From Endocalyx cinctus (taxonomy: Eukaryota > Ascomycota > Sordariomycetes > Amphisphaeriales > Apiosporaceae), in contig BCKC01000002.1 of the NCBI GenBank assembly GCA_001600455.1, positions 3,548,171 to 3,612,170 on the forward strand: DNA of 64,000 nt. The letters are read 5' to 3'. Of this stretch, positions 54,008-64,000 are shown piece after piece (position 1 is the first letter of the stretch; each line of letters starts with the position of its first letter). A program made the translations under genes and the position numbers. The notes under the pieces are model-generated. The model did not search any database. It was not told where the DNA came from and was given only the letters and a program-made list of their open reading frames with translations.

Positions 54008-54849
54008 CGCAACTATTGCCTAGCTAGACAGATGATGATAGATGGGAAAGTATGAATTATTTGTAGGTGAATTTAATAATTAAGTAAATTAAGTCAATCG
54101 ATTCGGATGCAACAAAGATGTCGTTAAGTATACTTTACTTCAATTAAGGATCGAAGATAATTGAGTAAGTATGCGCGGAGTATACAAACATTGGAATTAA
54201 GAAGAACGCATTCAAGAAAGTAAGATATTCGAGAATAATTAACGCGCTTTGATTGATCGCGTCAAAGTGGAAAAATATGCGCGTAGAGGCTATCCATGCG
54301 CCTAAGGTTCAAGATTCAATGCGCTAGTGTATATGTACGGAGTACAGTACCCGCTTTAAGGAAAACTCGGCAGTGACGTTACTGCTATTCTTCCTTGGAA
54401 TATAGTGGTAAGGGGTTGCTATTTTGGTATACTACCATCACTAAAAACTTTGCTAACCTAATTAATTGCTAGGTACCTTACAGCACCTTAATAAGTCCCC
54501 GATTGATATATTAAATAGTAGGTGATGATACGTGGCTTAGGGCAGATATTTCTAGTACGCTAGAGCTACATTACAGCCAGGACTGCTAGGCTACAGGCAT
54601 CCTCGATTTCCGAAAGTATCTGAAACTCAGTTAATAATTTCTTCCTTTTGACATGTATCACGCCATTAACAGCCAATGATTGTGAACCTCAATGTAGATT
54701 TTATTTCGTTACAGTTGAATTAATTGCATGTCCTACTAGAATCGCCAATGAGCTGGTGGTAAACATCGTGTCTTCTTTTTTCCCTTCCTTTTTTTTTCTC
54801 TTTCTTTCTCCTTCGTCTGCTCTATAGATACCAGTAAAGTATCTCGACT
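54008..54849. other. Divergent promoter region of HAT1 and ZIP transporter
   Basis: 842 bp, AT-rich, with no gene. One TACGGAGTA nonamer lies at 54336-54344. Pyrimidine-rich tracts near 54775-54815 precede the transporter start. Confidence 0.4.
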
Positions 54850-56256
54850 ATGGCTGGCACAAGTTTGTTTTTATTATTAGGCCTAACGGTATGTTTCTGT
54901 TTAAAGTTTCCCATTTAGAGTATTATTTCCTGGGTATTTCATGACGTTGACATTTGATTGATTTTTACAGGCTGTAATGGCATTGGCGTACGTATCCGTA
55001 ACTCTTCATCTCGAAATCTCAGCTCAAGACTAATTCCAACAGCTCCTTTCTTGCCGGCGCATTACCTCTCTCGATGTCCTTATCCCAATCGCAACTCCGG
55101 TTGATATCTAGCATTGGTGTAGGCATATTAGTGGGCACATCTTTAATAGTTATAATACCAGAAGGAATTGAGGCTGTCCTCGAGGCGTCGAACCCACCGC
55201 ATTCTCATTCCACAAGAAGCCTATATAACTCGAGGCATACAACAGCTGTACAATGGGCCGAAGCCCCATCTATCCACGAGCGAATCGAACCCAATTGGCA
55301 AGATTTAATGAGTCGAGATGAGACGGCAGAAAATATCCAACTGTCTTCTCGATCCGATCAACATCTAGTATCCGTAAGGGAGGAAGGGTCTGAGATGGCT
55401 AGTCCGGGCGAAGGAACACCTAATCCCGGAGCGGAGCATGAAGATAAAGTTCCTACTTTGGACATTGGCATGTCTATGGTGTTGGGATTTATTCTCATGT
55501 TCCTCATTGACCGACTCCCTCGACATGCGTCCGAGAACTTTCAACCGCCGCCGGCTCCGAGACATATCAGTCTAAGTAACCTTGGAGGTTCATCATTGGC
55601 AGGGGAAGAAGACGAACGTGACGGTTTCTTGGGCTCCCTTACACCGACTCCAAAACAATCCAGAAGTCTAGCAACGACGACTGGATTAGTAATACACGCA
55701 GCTGCCGATGGTATTGCTGTGGGAGCCTCGGCAACATCATCAGATACGAAGCTCGGTTTTATTATATTCATTGCTATTATGGTTCACAAGGCTCCCGCGG
55801 CCTTTAGTCTTACATCTATATTATTGAAGCAGGGACTCTCTAAACGCGCGGCCCGTGGGCATTTAATTGTGTTCAGTCTCGCATCCCCATTCGGAGCTTG
55901 GTTGACCTTTATTCTTGTGAGCTTTCTCGGAGGAGGCGGCGAGGGTGCCTTGAGTCAATGGTGGACGGGAATGCTTCTTCTTTTCTCCGCGGGAACCTTT
56001 CTGTTAGTGCAAAGTTTCCCCTTTTTTTTTCGCTCCTATGTACCATGCTAATATTTCTCATAGCTACGTTGCGATGCATGCAATGCAGGAAGGCGATTCA
56101 CCATCGAGTCACGACGTCAACATGGTTTCAAATGGATATGCAGACGGTGGCTCCGCTTCTCATCGCAAACACGGACGTCCACAGATGAGAGAAACGCTTG
56201 CCACGGTGGTGGGGATGTTATTGCCTCTGCTCACGCAGTTTGGTCATCACCATTAA
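54850..56256 (+). CDS. ZIP-family metal transporter (SLC39A9/Atx2-like)
   Basis: Four exons: 54850-54888, a 17-nt exon 54971-54987, 55043-56002 and 56064-56256, 402 residues with fitting phases. The first helix is MAGTSLFLLLGLTAVMALAS, and further helices surround GVGILVGTSLIVIIPEG, GMSMVLGFILMFLID, the metal-site helix GLVIHAAADGIAVGAS, and IMVHKAPAAFSLTS. HAAADG and HKAPAAF are the signature of the ZIP9/Atx2 branch, which moves zinc or manganese out of the Golgi/secretory pathway. A His/Ser/Glu-rich cytosolic loop (about residues 80-160) lies between helices, and the C-terminus ends in His residues (FGHHH). Confidence 0.92.
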
Positions 56257-58796
56257 CGAATATGACGACTACTTGATCTTTCCATATAACTTATTCCATC
56301 TTTGAATCAGCATCGGCGTGGAGGTTTAGAAGGGTAACTACAAAAAAAAAAGCTGGAAGATCGAACACTAATTTCTTTTTTATTTATGATCCAGCCGAGA
56401 TGATCAGTCCAACCAATTTCCAGTTCCTTGTTCATAGATTTGTACTTATATTGTTGTAAATACTGTACGAGTCTTACCGGTCTCATATAATTACATCTGA
56501 GCCGCGATCTGCTCTATGATACATCATGTTGTCGATGGCTGTTAATTGAGCTTACTCTACGGCTAGATAAAGACGCCGTTTCATGCGGCGAAGAGGAGGG
56601 TAGAACCACCAACGTATCAACAAGTGTGTTTTTCTTGGGTTTATAAAATTATACTTTGGTTTACAACACGTCAGTTACAATTTGCAACTCTTAGCTTCTT
56701 GAAATTTGTTGTTCTTCCCTGGGGCTTTGGGGTAGCCTTCTTTCATGAGCGCGAGGTTTCATTTCACATCATTTTTTATTATCTAGGTCAGGTGGATGAT
56801 CGCAGGGTTCAAATGAGGAGAAGACATGGATAGAGAGGTTTTTTTTGTCGTATTCAAACAGCCATTCCCGCTATCGGTCATATCCATATCGTTTATAGGT
56901 ATGTTAGCAATTGAACTTTTCTACATGAGAGAAAGGTCGACTTCAAGGTTACTGCGACTACGTGTTCTGAGTGATGATATCTACGCCTGTGTGTCCGTTT
57001 TTACCATCTCCTGGATGCTACTTAAGCCGCCGTTGTTCAAAAGTGCTCCTGATACGCATAACTATAAGAGCTCAAATAAGTAGATCCATTCGCTACCTAG
57101 CCCCTTGAGCAACCATGTGGAAACATGTGTATCCTAGATGTCCATACACGAGTGACCACATCTCGGGCCCAGCCTCGCACAGCTACTTTTTGCTCGAGTC
57201 TATTTGTAAGACCGAGCATCGGCAAATCGGATATGCCGGGGTGGTAGAAGCAAGATGAAAGAAAGGAGGGTAAATCTTCGAAGAGGGTAAATCTTGGATG
57301 AAGAAGAATACGGAATACGGAAGTAGATTTGCATCTTAAGGGCACTCTTGGTAGCTTTTTATCGGGGCCAAGATCTGGCCTGATGCTAGCATAGTGAGGA
57401 GTTGCGTACATATAGAGATAAGTTGAGGATATGTTAGTTACTACGCCAGGGTCCAAGGTGCATGAACGCCCATTCATTCATACCAAAGTGCAAAAAAAAA
57501 ATAAAAAATAAAAAATAAAAGGTCGGCTAGACTAGTATATATTTCTGGGCGCATACGTGACAGCGAGAACGGATCATTGCCAGGGGGCCCCCCCTCCTCT
57601 GCATGTCCCCTCTTTGGCATTTGTCCGTGGAGGAGCAGATCTAACACAGCCGTACCACATCCTAGATAGCCCTCCGGACCGAGAAAGTGAACAGAGAGAA
57701 AAAAAGAGGGGATCTTCTGGACCAAACATTTCTAATATTCAATATAGATTATGCAAAGCGATAACGACGATATCATCGTGATGGAGCTTTCGCACCTAAG
57801 AAGCTTACAATCTGCAGTTATGTCTCGCCAGGTATCCATGCGGTTGATGCCCCTCAAAATGTGTTGGCAGGCTATGATATGTCCAACTGATTGATATTGT
57901 TATCATAAGACTACTGGGAAAAAAAGAAAGAAAGAAATAAAGAAGATATTTGTGCCCGATATACTCGGGTATTCAAAACCTGTCGATGGAGCGATAATGA
58001 ATGGCATAGTTTACTCAAAGCAGCGTGCAGATTTGCGTCTTGGAAGAGACTTGATAATGGTGATTTAACCGATTGCACTTGTCAACTGGAGAAGACGTGG
58101 GTTTACGTATACTCACTCATACTTTTTTTTTTGTTACGGGGGAATATTTTGTGCGTGCATGTATGTACGATAGGTTCTCGGTAAGCAGCGTTTAAATAGC
58201 GTTGCAGTGCAGTCGAGAAGTATGCAACCCATTACCCATCTGAACTGATCACGCCGACCACAAAGGTCATCCACGAGAAGCAGGAGATGGGGACGGCGGC
58301 ATGGGACAGTGGGATGGGCGGCAAGGTGGATACCAACCGAACGGAAATACCCTTCTGAAGCGGGAAAAGGGTCAGCGACCAATGAGGGAGGAAGGCAGCT
58401 CTTCGGTCTGGAGAGAGGACTCCTCTTTTTTTTGTCTGTTCAAACTAATAGGCGACCGTACCGACGCGCTAGATCCTTGTGCACGCAAGAAATCCATCAA
58501 ACACCTCCGACTTTATTTTTTTTTTCTGCTATCACATCGAGTGGCTGGACACTGACATTTTATTTTACTCGAACGCACTATCCATTCTTTTCGGTTTACT
58601 TTTCTCTTTCATCCTAGCACCTACTTATTAAAGTAGGTAGGGGGAGGTAAAATTTTGTTAGCCGCTCAAAAGCCTGGTTTGGTAGAAGATCGCCAGGGTC
58701 GACACAATGCATCACTAGCAGAGAGACGGGGCATAATGTCTGCATTTAACCCATTCCTGACCGAGACGAGGGGTGTACAAAAATTACGTCCGTGAG

Positions 58797-58843
58797 ATGT
58801 ATGTATGTATGTATGTATGTATGTATGTATGTATGTATGTATG
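58797..58843 (+). repeat. (ATGT)n microsatellite, 11 units
   Basis: Eleven perfect ATGT units plus ATG. On the minus strand it reads CATA repeats and directly follows the tRNA-like segment. Confidence 0.95.
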
Positions 58844-58854
58844 CCGGTGGCTGA

Positions 58855-58987
58855 CCATTACACTAGAACATATTAAAGTGTTTCTAGATAAGTTGATTTG
58901 AATCTAGGAGAAAACGAAGGAGTACGACGGTTTTTCTGCCTACGGGGTTAGGCTTACTGCCGATTAAGGATGCTGACCATTACACCA
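58855..58987 (-). other. tRNA-like A-box/B-box segment, possible SINE relic
   Basis: On the minus strand TGGTGTAATGG (58977-58987) fits a Pol III A box and GATTCAAATC (58895-58904) fits a B box. A second A-box-like TAGTGTAATGG lies at 58855-58865, and the two copies share the 14-mer GTGTAATGGTCAGC. The D-arm part resembles fungal tRNA-Asp/Glu, but no cloverleaf can be drawn, so this is not a functional tRNA gene. Confidence 0.3.
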
Positions 58988-61145
58988 ATAAAGTATATGT
59001 ATACGAATATGTATAGTATATTGCTACATTAGTATTTGATCTCCAATGTCTCTTACTTGAATTAAAAAAAAAAAAAAAAGTAAGACGGCAGTCGAATCGA
59101 TTCGTAAAGATGCGGGTTTATGGTGGCATGAGAATAGTATTTGATCCAATTAGGTTAATCTAAGGGGAAATCTATAGCAAATGAGAAGCTGATAATATAT
59201 TACATGCTTGAGGCTGTAAGCTTCTACGCCACGATGCAAACCCTTATGAATTGGTTGGATAAGTTTGTCATGTCATGTCATATCCGTATAATGACGAGTA
59301 TTTTGCTTGGGTCGAGTAAGAGATGTCTAATATGTATACCTATGTACGGAGTAGGTATTTTCAAGATTATGACCCTATCACGAAAGTTTAATGAACATAT
59401 AATAGCGTCATTTAACATAAGACCACTTTACATACTATGCTACCTAGGTACTTGTATATATAATTTTTATTTTATTTTTATTTTTACTTTTCTTTTGGGA
59501 TTGTCACAACGGCTGTGTTTTAGAGTCTTCTAGTCCCTGTCGTTCTTAAATTGGAAGATTTCTGGTTCACTACAGTACACTACGAATCTACTTCTTTTTG
59601 GGGAGAACCTTGACAAAAGACTACTGTAAAGAACCTTGGAATATCACATACAAGATACAGTGTGCTTCTCACTTCGTGTACGTACTCCGCACGTATTACA
59701 TGATTACTTATACTAGCAGTGGTATATCTATTGGTTAAGTTAGTACAAGTATATTTGCAGAGTGTTTAAATATATTTCGTATATATATTTAAGATATTGG
59801 ACGCTGGGTAAATCATATACATACTCGTAGTACAAGTACATGCTCTGGAGTATGGAGAATACTACGCAGGATTTCTGTGGAGGAGGCTTGTTCCTTTCTC
59901 ATCTCATTCTGATTCTCCCCCCCCCCCTGGCTCCTCCTTTGAAGCCCAGTGCGACAATGACAATGTATACCGGGCTTAGCGTATACTTCAGCACGCCATC
60001 GTACTATGTTTATACTATGTGTATACTATGTTTAATGTATATATACCGTATATTTATATATATGAGGTACATTATCAATAAGTAATCCACTAATGACAGC
60101 GCCTAAGCACCTAAATAATCCTTCCTGATCGGTATTATCTAGTCTGACTGTCTGGGTCTGAGCCTGTTCATCAATTCCCCTTCTCTCTCTCATCACTCTT
60201 CAAATCTCGTATGTGAGAAAAGGAAGAGAGAACTTGCGATCTCTTTTTTACTCCTTCATTTTTGATCAGCTTTTATTTTTTACCGTTACCTCTTATAATG
60301 AAGTATCGCTCGGGGAAATAAAGAATCACTCATTTTTTTTAACTTTCAAATTATAATCTCTTAAGAAATTAATTTGTCTTTATTTCTCCCCTTCTTTTTT
60401 TCTTAAATATTCTCTTAAGTAACTCATCCTTACTTCCCATACACGTACATCAACCAAAGACCAGACCAAACCAGACAATGTCAGCACTAGCAATGTCTTG
60501 AAATCCGATTTTTTTTTTTTGCGACTCATCCTTGACTGACATATACACGCATTCGCACATCTATCTTATCTTCTACTTTCGTCCTCATCCTCCACTTTAC
60601 ATTTTAACGTCTTCACCAACTTAATCCTTTGAGTTCTGAGTCCCGTTTCACCATCTTTGATTTAGGGTACTTTTGGTCACCCTATCTCCTTAAAATCACT
60701 TGGTTTCGCTTTGAGCCGAAGCTACACCAAGTTCGTTCTTGTACGTGACCAGGAAAGATACCACGGTATGAAACCTCCTTTACAATTTACTTATGTTCTA
60801 TTCTTGTATTTTTATTACCCTCGCGATCGATATAGACATTCGCTTTACTTCCGCTTTTTAGTATCATGATGGCGCAAGTGCGTCCACAGTTTCAACTCTC
60901 GTAATGTTTATTATGTACTACTCGTATCACCAGTGATCTTGATTTAGAAACTTGTTTCGAGTAACAAATCTCATTCTTCATACTAACTGGTATTTGAATG
61001 TCGTTAATTAGAATAAAAGAAAATCGACACATGGTCACACTCACCACCCTCAAAATCGATATAACCCTTGCCGACTTTCCTCTGCGAACTTTGTGTTATT
61101 ATTCACCTACATCTTTCTCAGCCTCCACGAATCTTTTCCTCGGCC

Positions 61146-63336
61146 ATGTCCAATTATAATCGTCCCTTAAGTTTTTCGGAAAGAAGGGGTAGCATACTTA
61201 ACTGCGGCGAAGAATTAAATCTCGATACTACCACAACCAGCCCTGCTGTCGTAAATTCTAGGATGGATAAGATGGCTCAATCTAGGCCTAGAGGGCCACC
61301 TACTCCTAGCATGAGCACACCCGCGCCCGACTTTGACCAGCAGCTGACTGGTTCTCCGCCTCCGCCCCCTACTCCGGCTGCATCTCCGGGCCCGACGCAT
61401 GCGCAACCTGATTGGAGCGACGCTGCCGATGATGAGGATTTCTTTCTTGCCCATGTGCGGCAACATTTCAAGAACTGCTCTGGTCCCCATCGAAATCGAA
61501 TCCTAGCTGATCTACTCAATATGTGTACTACTCAGCAGTTGAGTTTCGTACATCAATTTGTGAGCCCACTACTTAAAAAAGACCCTTTCACCAGCCTGCC
61601 GGACGAGCTATGTTTGAGGATCCTTTCTTTCATAGATGACCCTCAGGTTCTAGCAAGAGCGTCGCAAGTATCTAGGAGGTGGAGAGATCTCCTCAGCGAC
61701 GACGTAACGTGGAAGAACCTATGTGTGAAGCACGATTACGGCCGACGCCTTTCAGAGGTTTACTATGGGATACCTTCATATGCTGCGCAGAGGCCAGGTA
61801 TTTTACCTTTATCCGATCCCGAGTACGCAAACCACAGCTTTCCGGGCGCTCTACCGGATGCCGCTACGTATCATGCGCCATCCCTTAGTATAGATGGAGC
61901 TTCTGATTCCGGAACTCCTGGACGGCCAAAACTTCGATCATACAAATCTCACTTCAAGCAGAGATATCTCGTCGAATCCGCATGGAGAACTGGTGGTGAA
62001 AATACCACACGAACTATCACCCAAGATGGAAGAGTAGTAACTAGTTTACATCTGACGCCTAAATACATCGTTGTCGCTCTAGACAATGCGCGAATACATA
62101 TATTTGATCGAGAAGGAAACGCACTTCGAACTTTACAGGGCCATATCATGGGCGTCTGGGCTATGGTTCCTTGGGAAGACATACTTGTCAGCGGTGGTTG
62201 CGATCGCGATGTGAGGGTTTGGGACATGACGACTGGGTAAGTTTTCGGGATTGATATTCGATGAAAATTTCCCCCTATACTAATATTCATCCGTAGTGCG
62301 TGTATGCATACGTTACGTGGCCACACCTCAACGGTCCGCTGTTTGAAGATGTCGGACGAGAACACGGCCATATCTGGTTCACGTGATACCACCTTGCGTG
62401 TCTGGGATATTAGATCAGGCGTTTGTAGAAATGTCCTTGTTGGACACCAAGCGAGCGTAAGGTGTCTCGAGATTAAGGGTGATATCGTCGTCTCTGGCAG
62501 CTATGACGCGACCGCTAAGATATGGAGCATCTCGGAAGGTAGATGTCTTCATACTCTGACTGGCCACTTCAGTCAGATCTACGCTATTGCATTCGACGGT
62601 AACAGAGTAGTCACTGGCAGCCTTGATACTAGTGTCAGGGTCTGGGATGCTCACACAGGGTAAGTTAGACTCAAATTACCCGATCCATAATGCATCATGC
62701 TAACATCTCGACAGTGAGGCTATCGCCGTACTACAGGGCCACACTTCGTTGGTTGGCCAGCTACAGCTTCGAGGAAACACCCTCGTAACAGGAGGCTCGG
62801 ACGGCTCTGTCCGAGTTTGGTCCTTAGAGAGAATGTGCCCTATTCATCGTCTCGCTGCTCATGACAACAGCGTTACAAGTCTTCAATTCGACGATACCCG
62901 TGTCGTCAGTGGAGGTAGCGACGGCAGAGTCAAAGTCTGGGACATAAAAACTGGACATCTTGTACGAGAACTCATTACGGCCGAGTCCGTCTGGAGAGTG
63001 GTATTTGAGGATGAGAAGTGTGTCGCTGTAGCTAACAGGGGGAGCCGTGTTATGATGGAGGTGAGATACAGCTTTTTCCCCGGCATTTTTGTGCGATGAA
63101 GAACTAACATGTGCTAGGTTTGGTCATTTTCTCCTCCTGACGAGGAAAGCAATGAGCGGCCAGTATCGTTACCTCAAAGACTAGCAGAACCATCTCCAAC
63201 TCGTCCTCTGACAGCTGATTTCCGACGGTCGGCTCTTGCTTTGCCTGAACCGGACAGTCAAGATGTTGATATGAGAGATGTTGGCCCAGCTACGGCACCA
63301 CTTGATGGAAGCTCGGCGTTTTTCCGTGACGACTAA
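61146..63336 (+). CDS. F-box/WD40 ubiquitin-ligase receptor (Cdc4/FBXW7 type)
   Basis: Four exons: 61146-62236, 62297-62659, 62715-63060 and 63118-63336, 672 residues. A disordered Pro-rich N-terminus is followed by a dimerisation-type helix (NRILADLLNMCTTQQLSFV), the F-box LPDELCLRILSFIDD to SRRWRDLL, and seven or eight WD40 repeats (for example LQGHIMGVWAMVP, LRGHTSTVRCLK, LVGHQASVRCLEI, LTGHFSQIYAIAF, VWSLERMCPIHRL, VKVWDIKTGHLV). The helix before the F-box is typical of Cdc4/FBXW7/Pop1, receptors of SCF ubiquitin ligases that bind phosphodegrons of cell-cycle and other regulators. The Neurospora clock ligase FWD-1 and sulfur regulator SCON-2 share the architecture, so the exact orthologue needs a tree. 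The start is the ATG at 61146; the frame extends upstream only to a TTG. Confidence 0.93.
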
Positions 63337-64000
63337 AACATGCCGTCAGATCTAGACGGCTTATTCAACTCTTATATTGACAGCATGCATTATAACCGTC
63401 TCAATTGATAGGTCATTGCATTTTTTTTTCCCTTGGTTTAATCGAAGTTAGGGCGCTGGGAATTCACGTGCATTGCATGAATGGGCGTTGGTACTTACGG
63501 TGTGTAATGTTCTCTCTACCGTGGTTGAGCCTCGATTAGGTATTATTGTGTTCGGAAGATTCTGATGGAAATTGATTTGGTAGGCGAGGCAGGAAACTCT
63601 CACGCGCATTGGGTGGCAAGGTTTGAATTGTTAACAAAAAAAAAAAGAAACATAACAATCATAGACGAAGGAAGAGGGTCGAAGCACTCGTATGTATTCG
63701 AAGGTAAATAGGGCATTTGTCGTTTTTATCATGTTCTGTATATATCATACAGGTTGCACACGGCTCCCTCAAGAGGTTACTCAACGGTATCTTTGACGAC
63801 AGGCCGACGCGATGATGATCTTCGTCGACGTCGCAACATATTTCAATGTCTGCAGAAAATATAGCTATGGTGCGAGTCTATCAAGCTTACAAAAATCTCA
63901 AAATATCGCTATATTCGTTCATGGTGTATAAATAGCAAGTAGCCGACATAGCATTAATACCACTGAGCTTATTGATTCAATTTTTATTTGTGAGTAGGCT
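63337..64000. other. 3' flank of the F-box gene, no gene
   Basis: 664 bp to the window end. It contains an A-run near 63640 and no supported coding region; it should include the 3' UTR of the F-box gene. Confidence 0.4.

Larger units (their letters stand above)
56257..61145. other. Gene-poor 4.9 kb region
   Basis: No open frame shows a recognisable domain. Features are a (ATGT)n microsatellite at 58797-58843, tRNA-like box sequences at 58855-58987, a TACGGAGTA nonamer at 59345-59353, an eleven-base C-run near 59928 and many A/T runs. The last kilobase (from about 60.1 kb) is pyrimidine-rich and probably contains the promoter and a long 5' leader of the F-box gene. Confidence 0.45.

Noticed and set aside
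56624..57083. Two open frames of 69 and 85 codons in the gene-poor region
   Set aside because: AT-rich, no domain, no convincing start or splice context.
61068..61145. N-terminal extension of the F-box protein
   Set aside because: The in-frame extension begins with TTG and has a signal-like hydrophobic stretch that does not suit a nuclear/cytosolic F-box protein; the ATG at 61146 is preferred.

Overview
The window is nuclear DNA of a filamentous ascomycete (Pezizomycotina, most likely a Sordariomycete). Genes are dense, and most carry short introns of about 45-140 bp with GTAAGT-like donors and CTAAC-like branch sites. Recognisable proteins include fungal lineage families (a DUF4045/gelsolin-repeat protein, a Cao-1-type dioxygenase, a fungal GNAT) and conserved eukaryotic ones (midasin, HAT1, ARL2, bL12m, Ctk3, an F-box/WD40 protein). 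All family names come from reading the translated sequence; no search was run. I merged exons myself and moved starts to the first sensible ATG, because several long open frames begin at TTG, GTG or CTG.

Layout. 0.4-1.4 kb: Ser/Thr-rich GPI-type wall protein (+). 3-7.8 kb: DUF4045/gelsolin-repeat protein (-). 8.8-9.6 kb: SAM methyltransferase (-). 9.9-10.8 kb: ARL2 GTPase (-). 11.2-13.3 kb: DUF2235 hydrolase (-). 15.1-16.2 kb: APH-like kinase (+). 16.4-23.2 kb: a possible aromatic-catabolism trio, namely a stilbene/carotenoid cleavage dioxygenase (-), a SnoaL-like protein (-) and a phenol-hydroxylase-like FAD monooxygenase (+). 23.6-25.3 kb: two tandem, related small secreted cysteine-rich proteins (+). 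25.6-40.6 kb: the giant AAA+ protein midasin (-), head to head with mitochondrial bL12 (41.0-41.7 kb, +). 42.6-43.6 kb: Ctk3 (-).

44.5-50.5 kb is an accessory, decayed stretch. A GNAT gene and a Ure2p-like GST lie between the arms of a 91-bp near-perfect inverted repeat. Beyond the right arm come a frameshifted relic of a fungal diterpene synthase and other coding-like debris. From 50.9 kb the content is housekeeping again: P5C reductase (+), HAT1 (-), a ZIP9/Atx2-type transporter (+), a gene-poor 4.9 kb and an F-box/WD40 (Cdc4/FBXW7-type) protein (61.1-63.3 kb, +).

The points I would follow first are: a shared six-cysteine module in the tandem secreted proteins, duplicated within the larger one; the dioxygenase/SnoaL/monooxygenase neighbourhood; two introns, in unrelated genes, whose only good phase-compatible donor begins AT instead of GT; the inverted repeat and terpene synthase relic; and a perfect 16-bp palindrome in the shared midasin/bL12m promoter.
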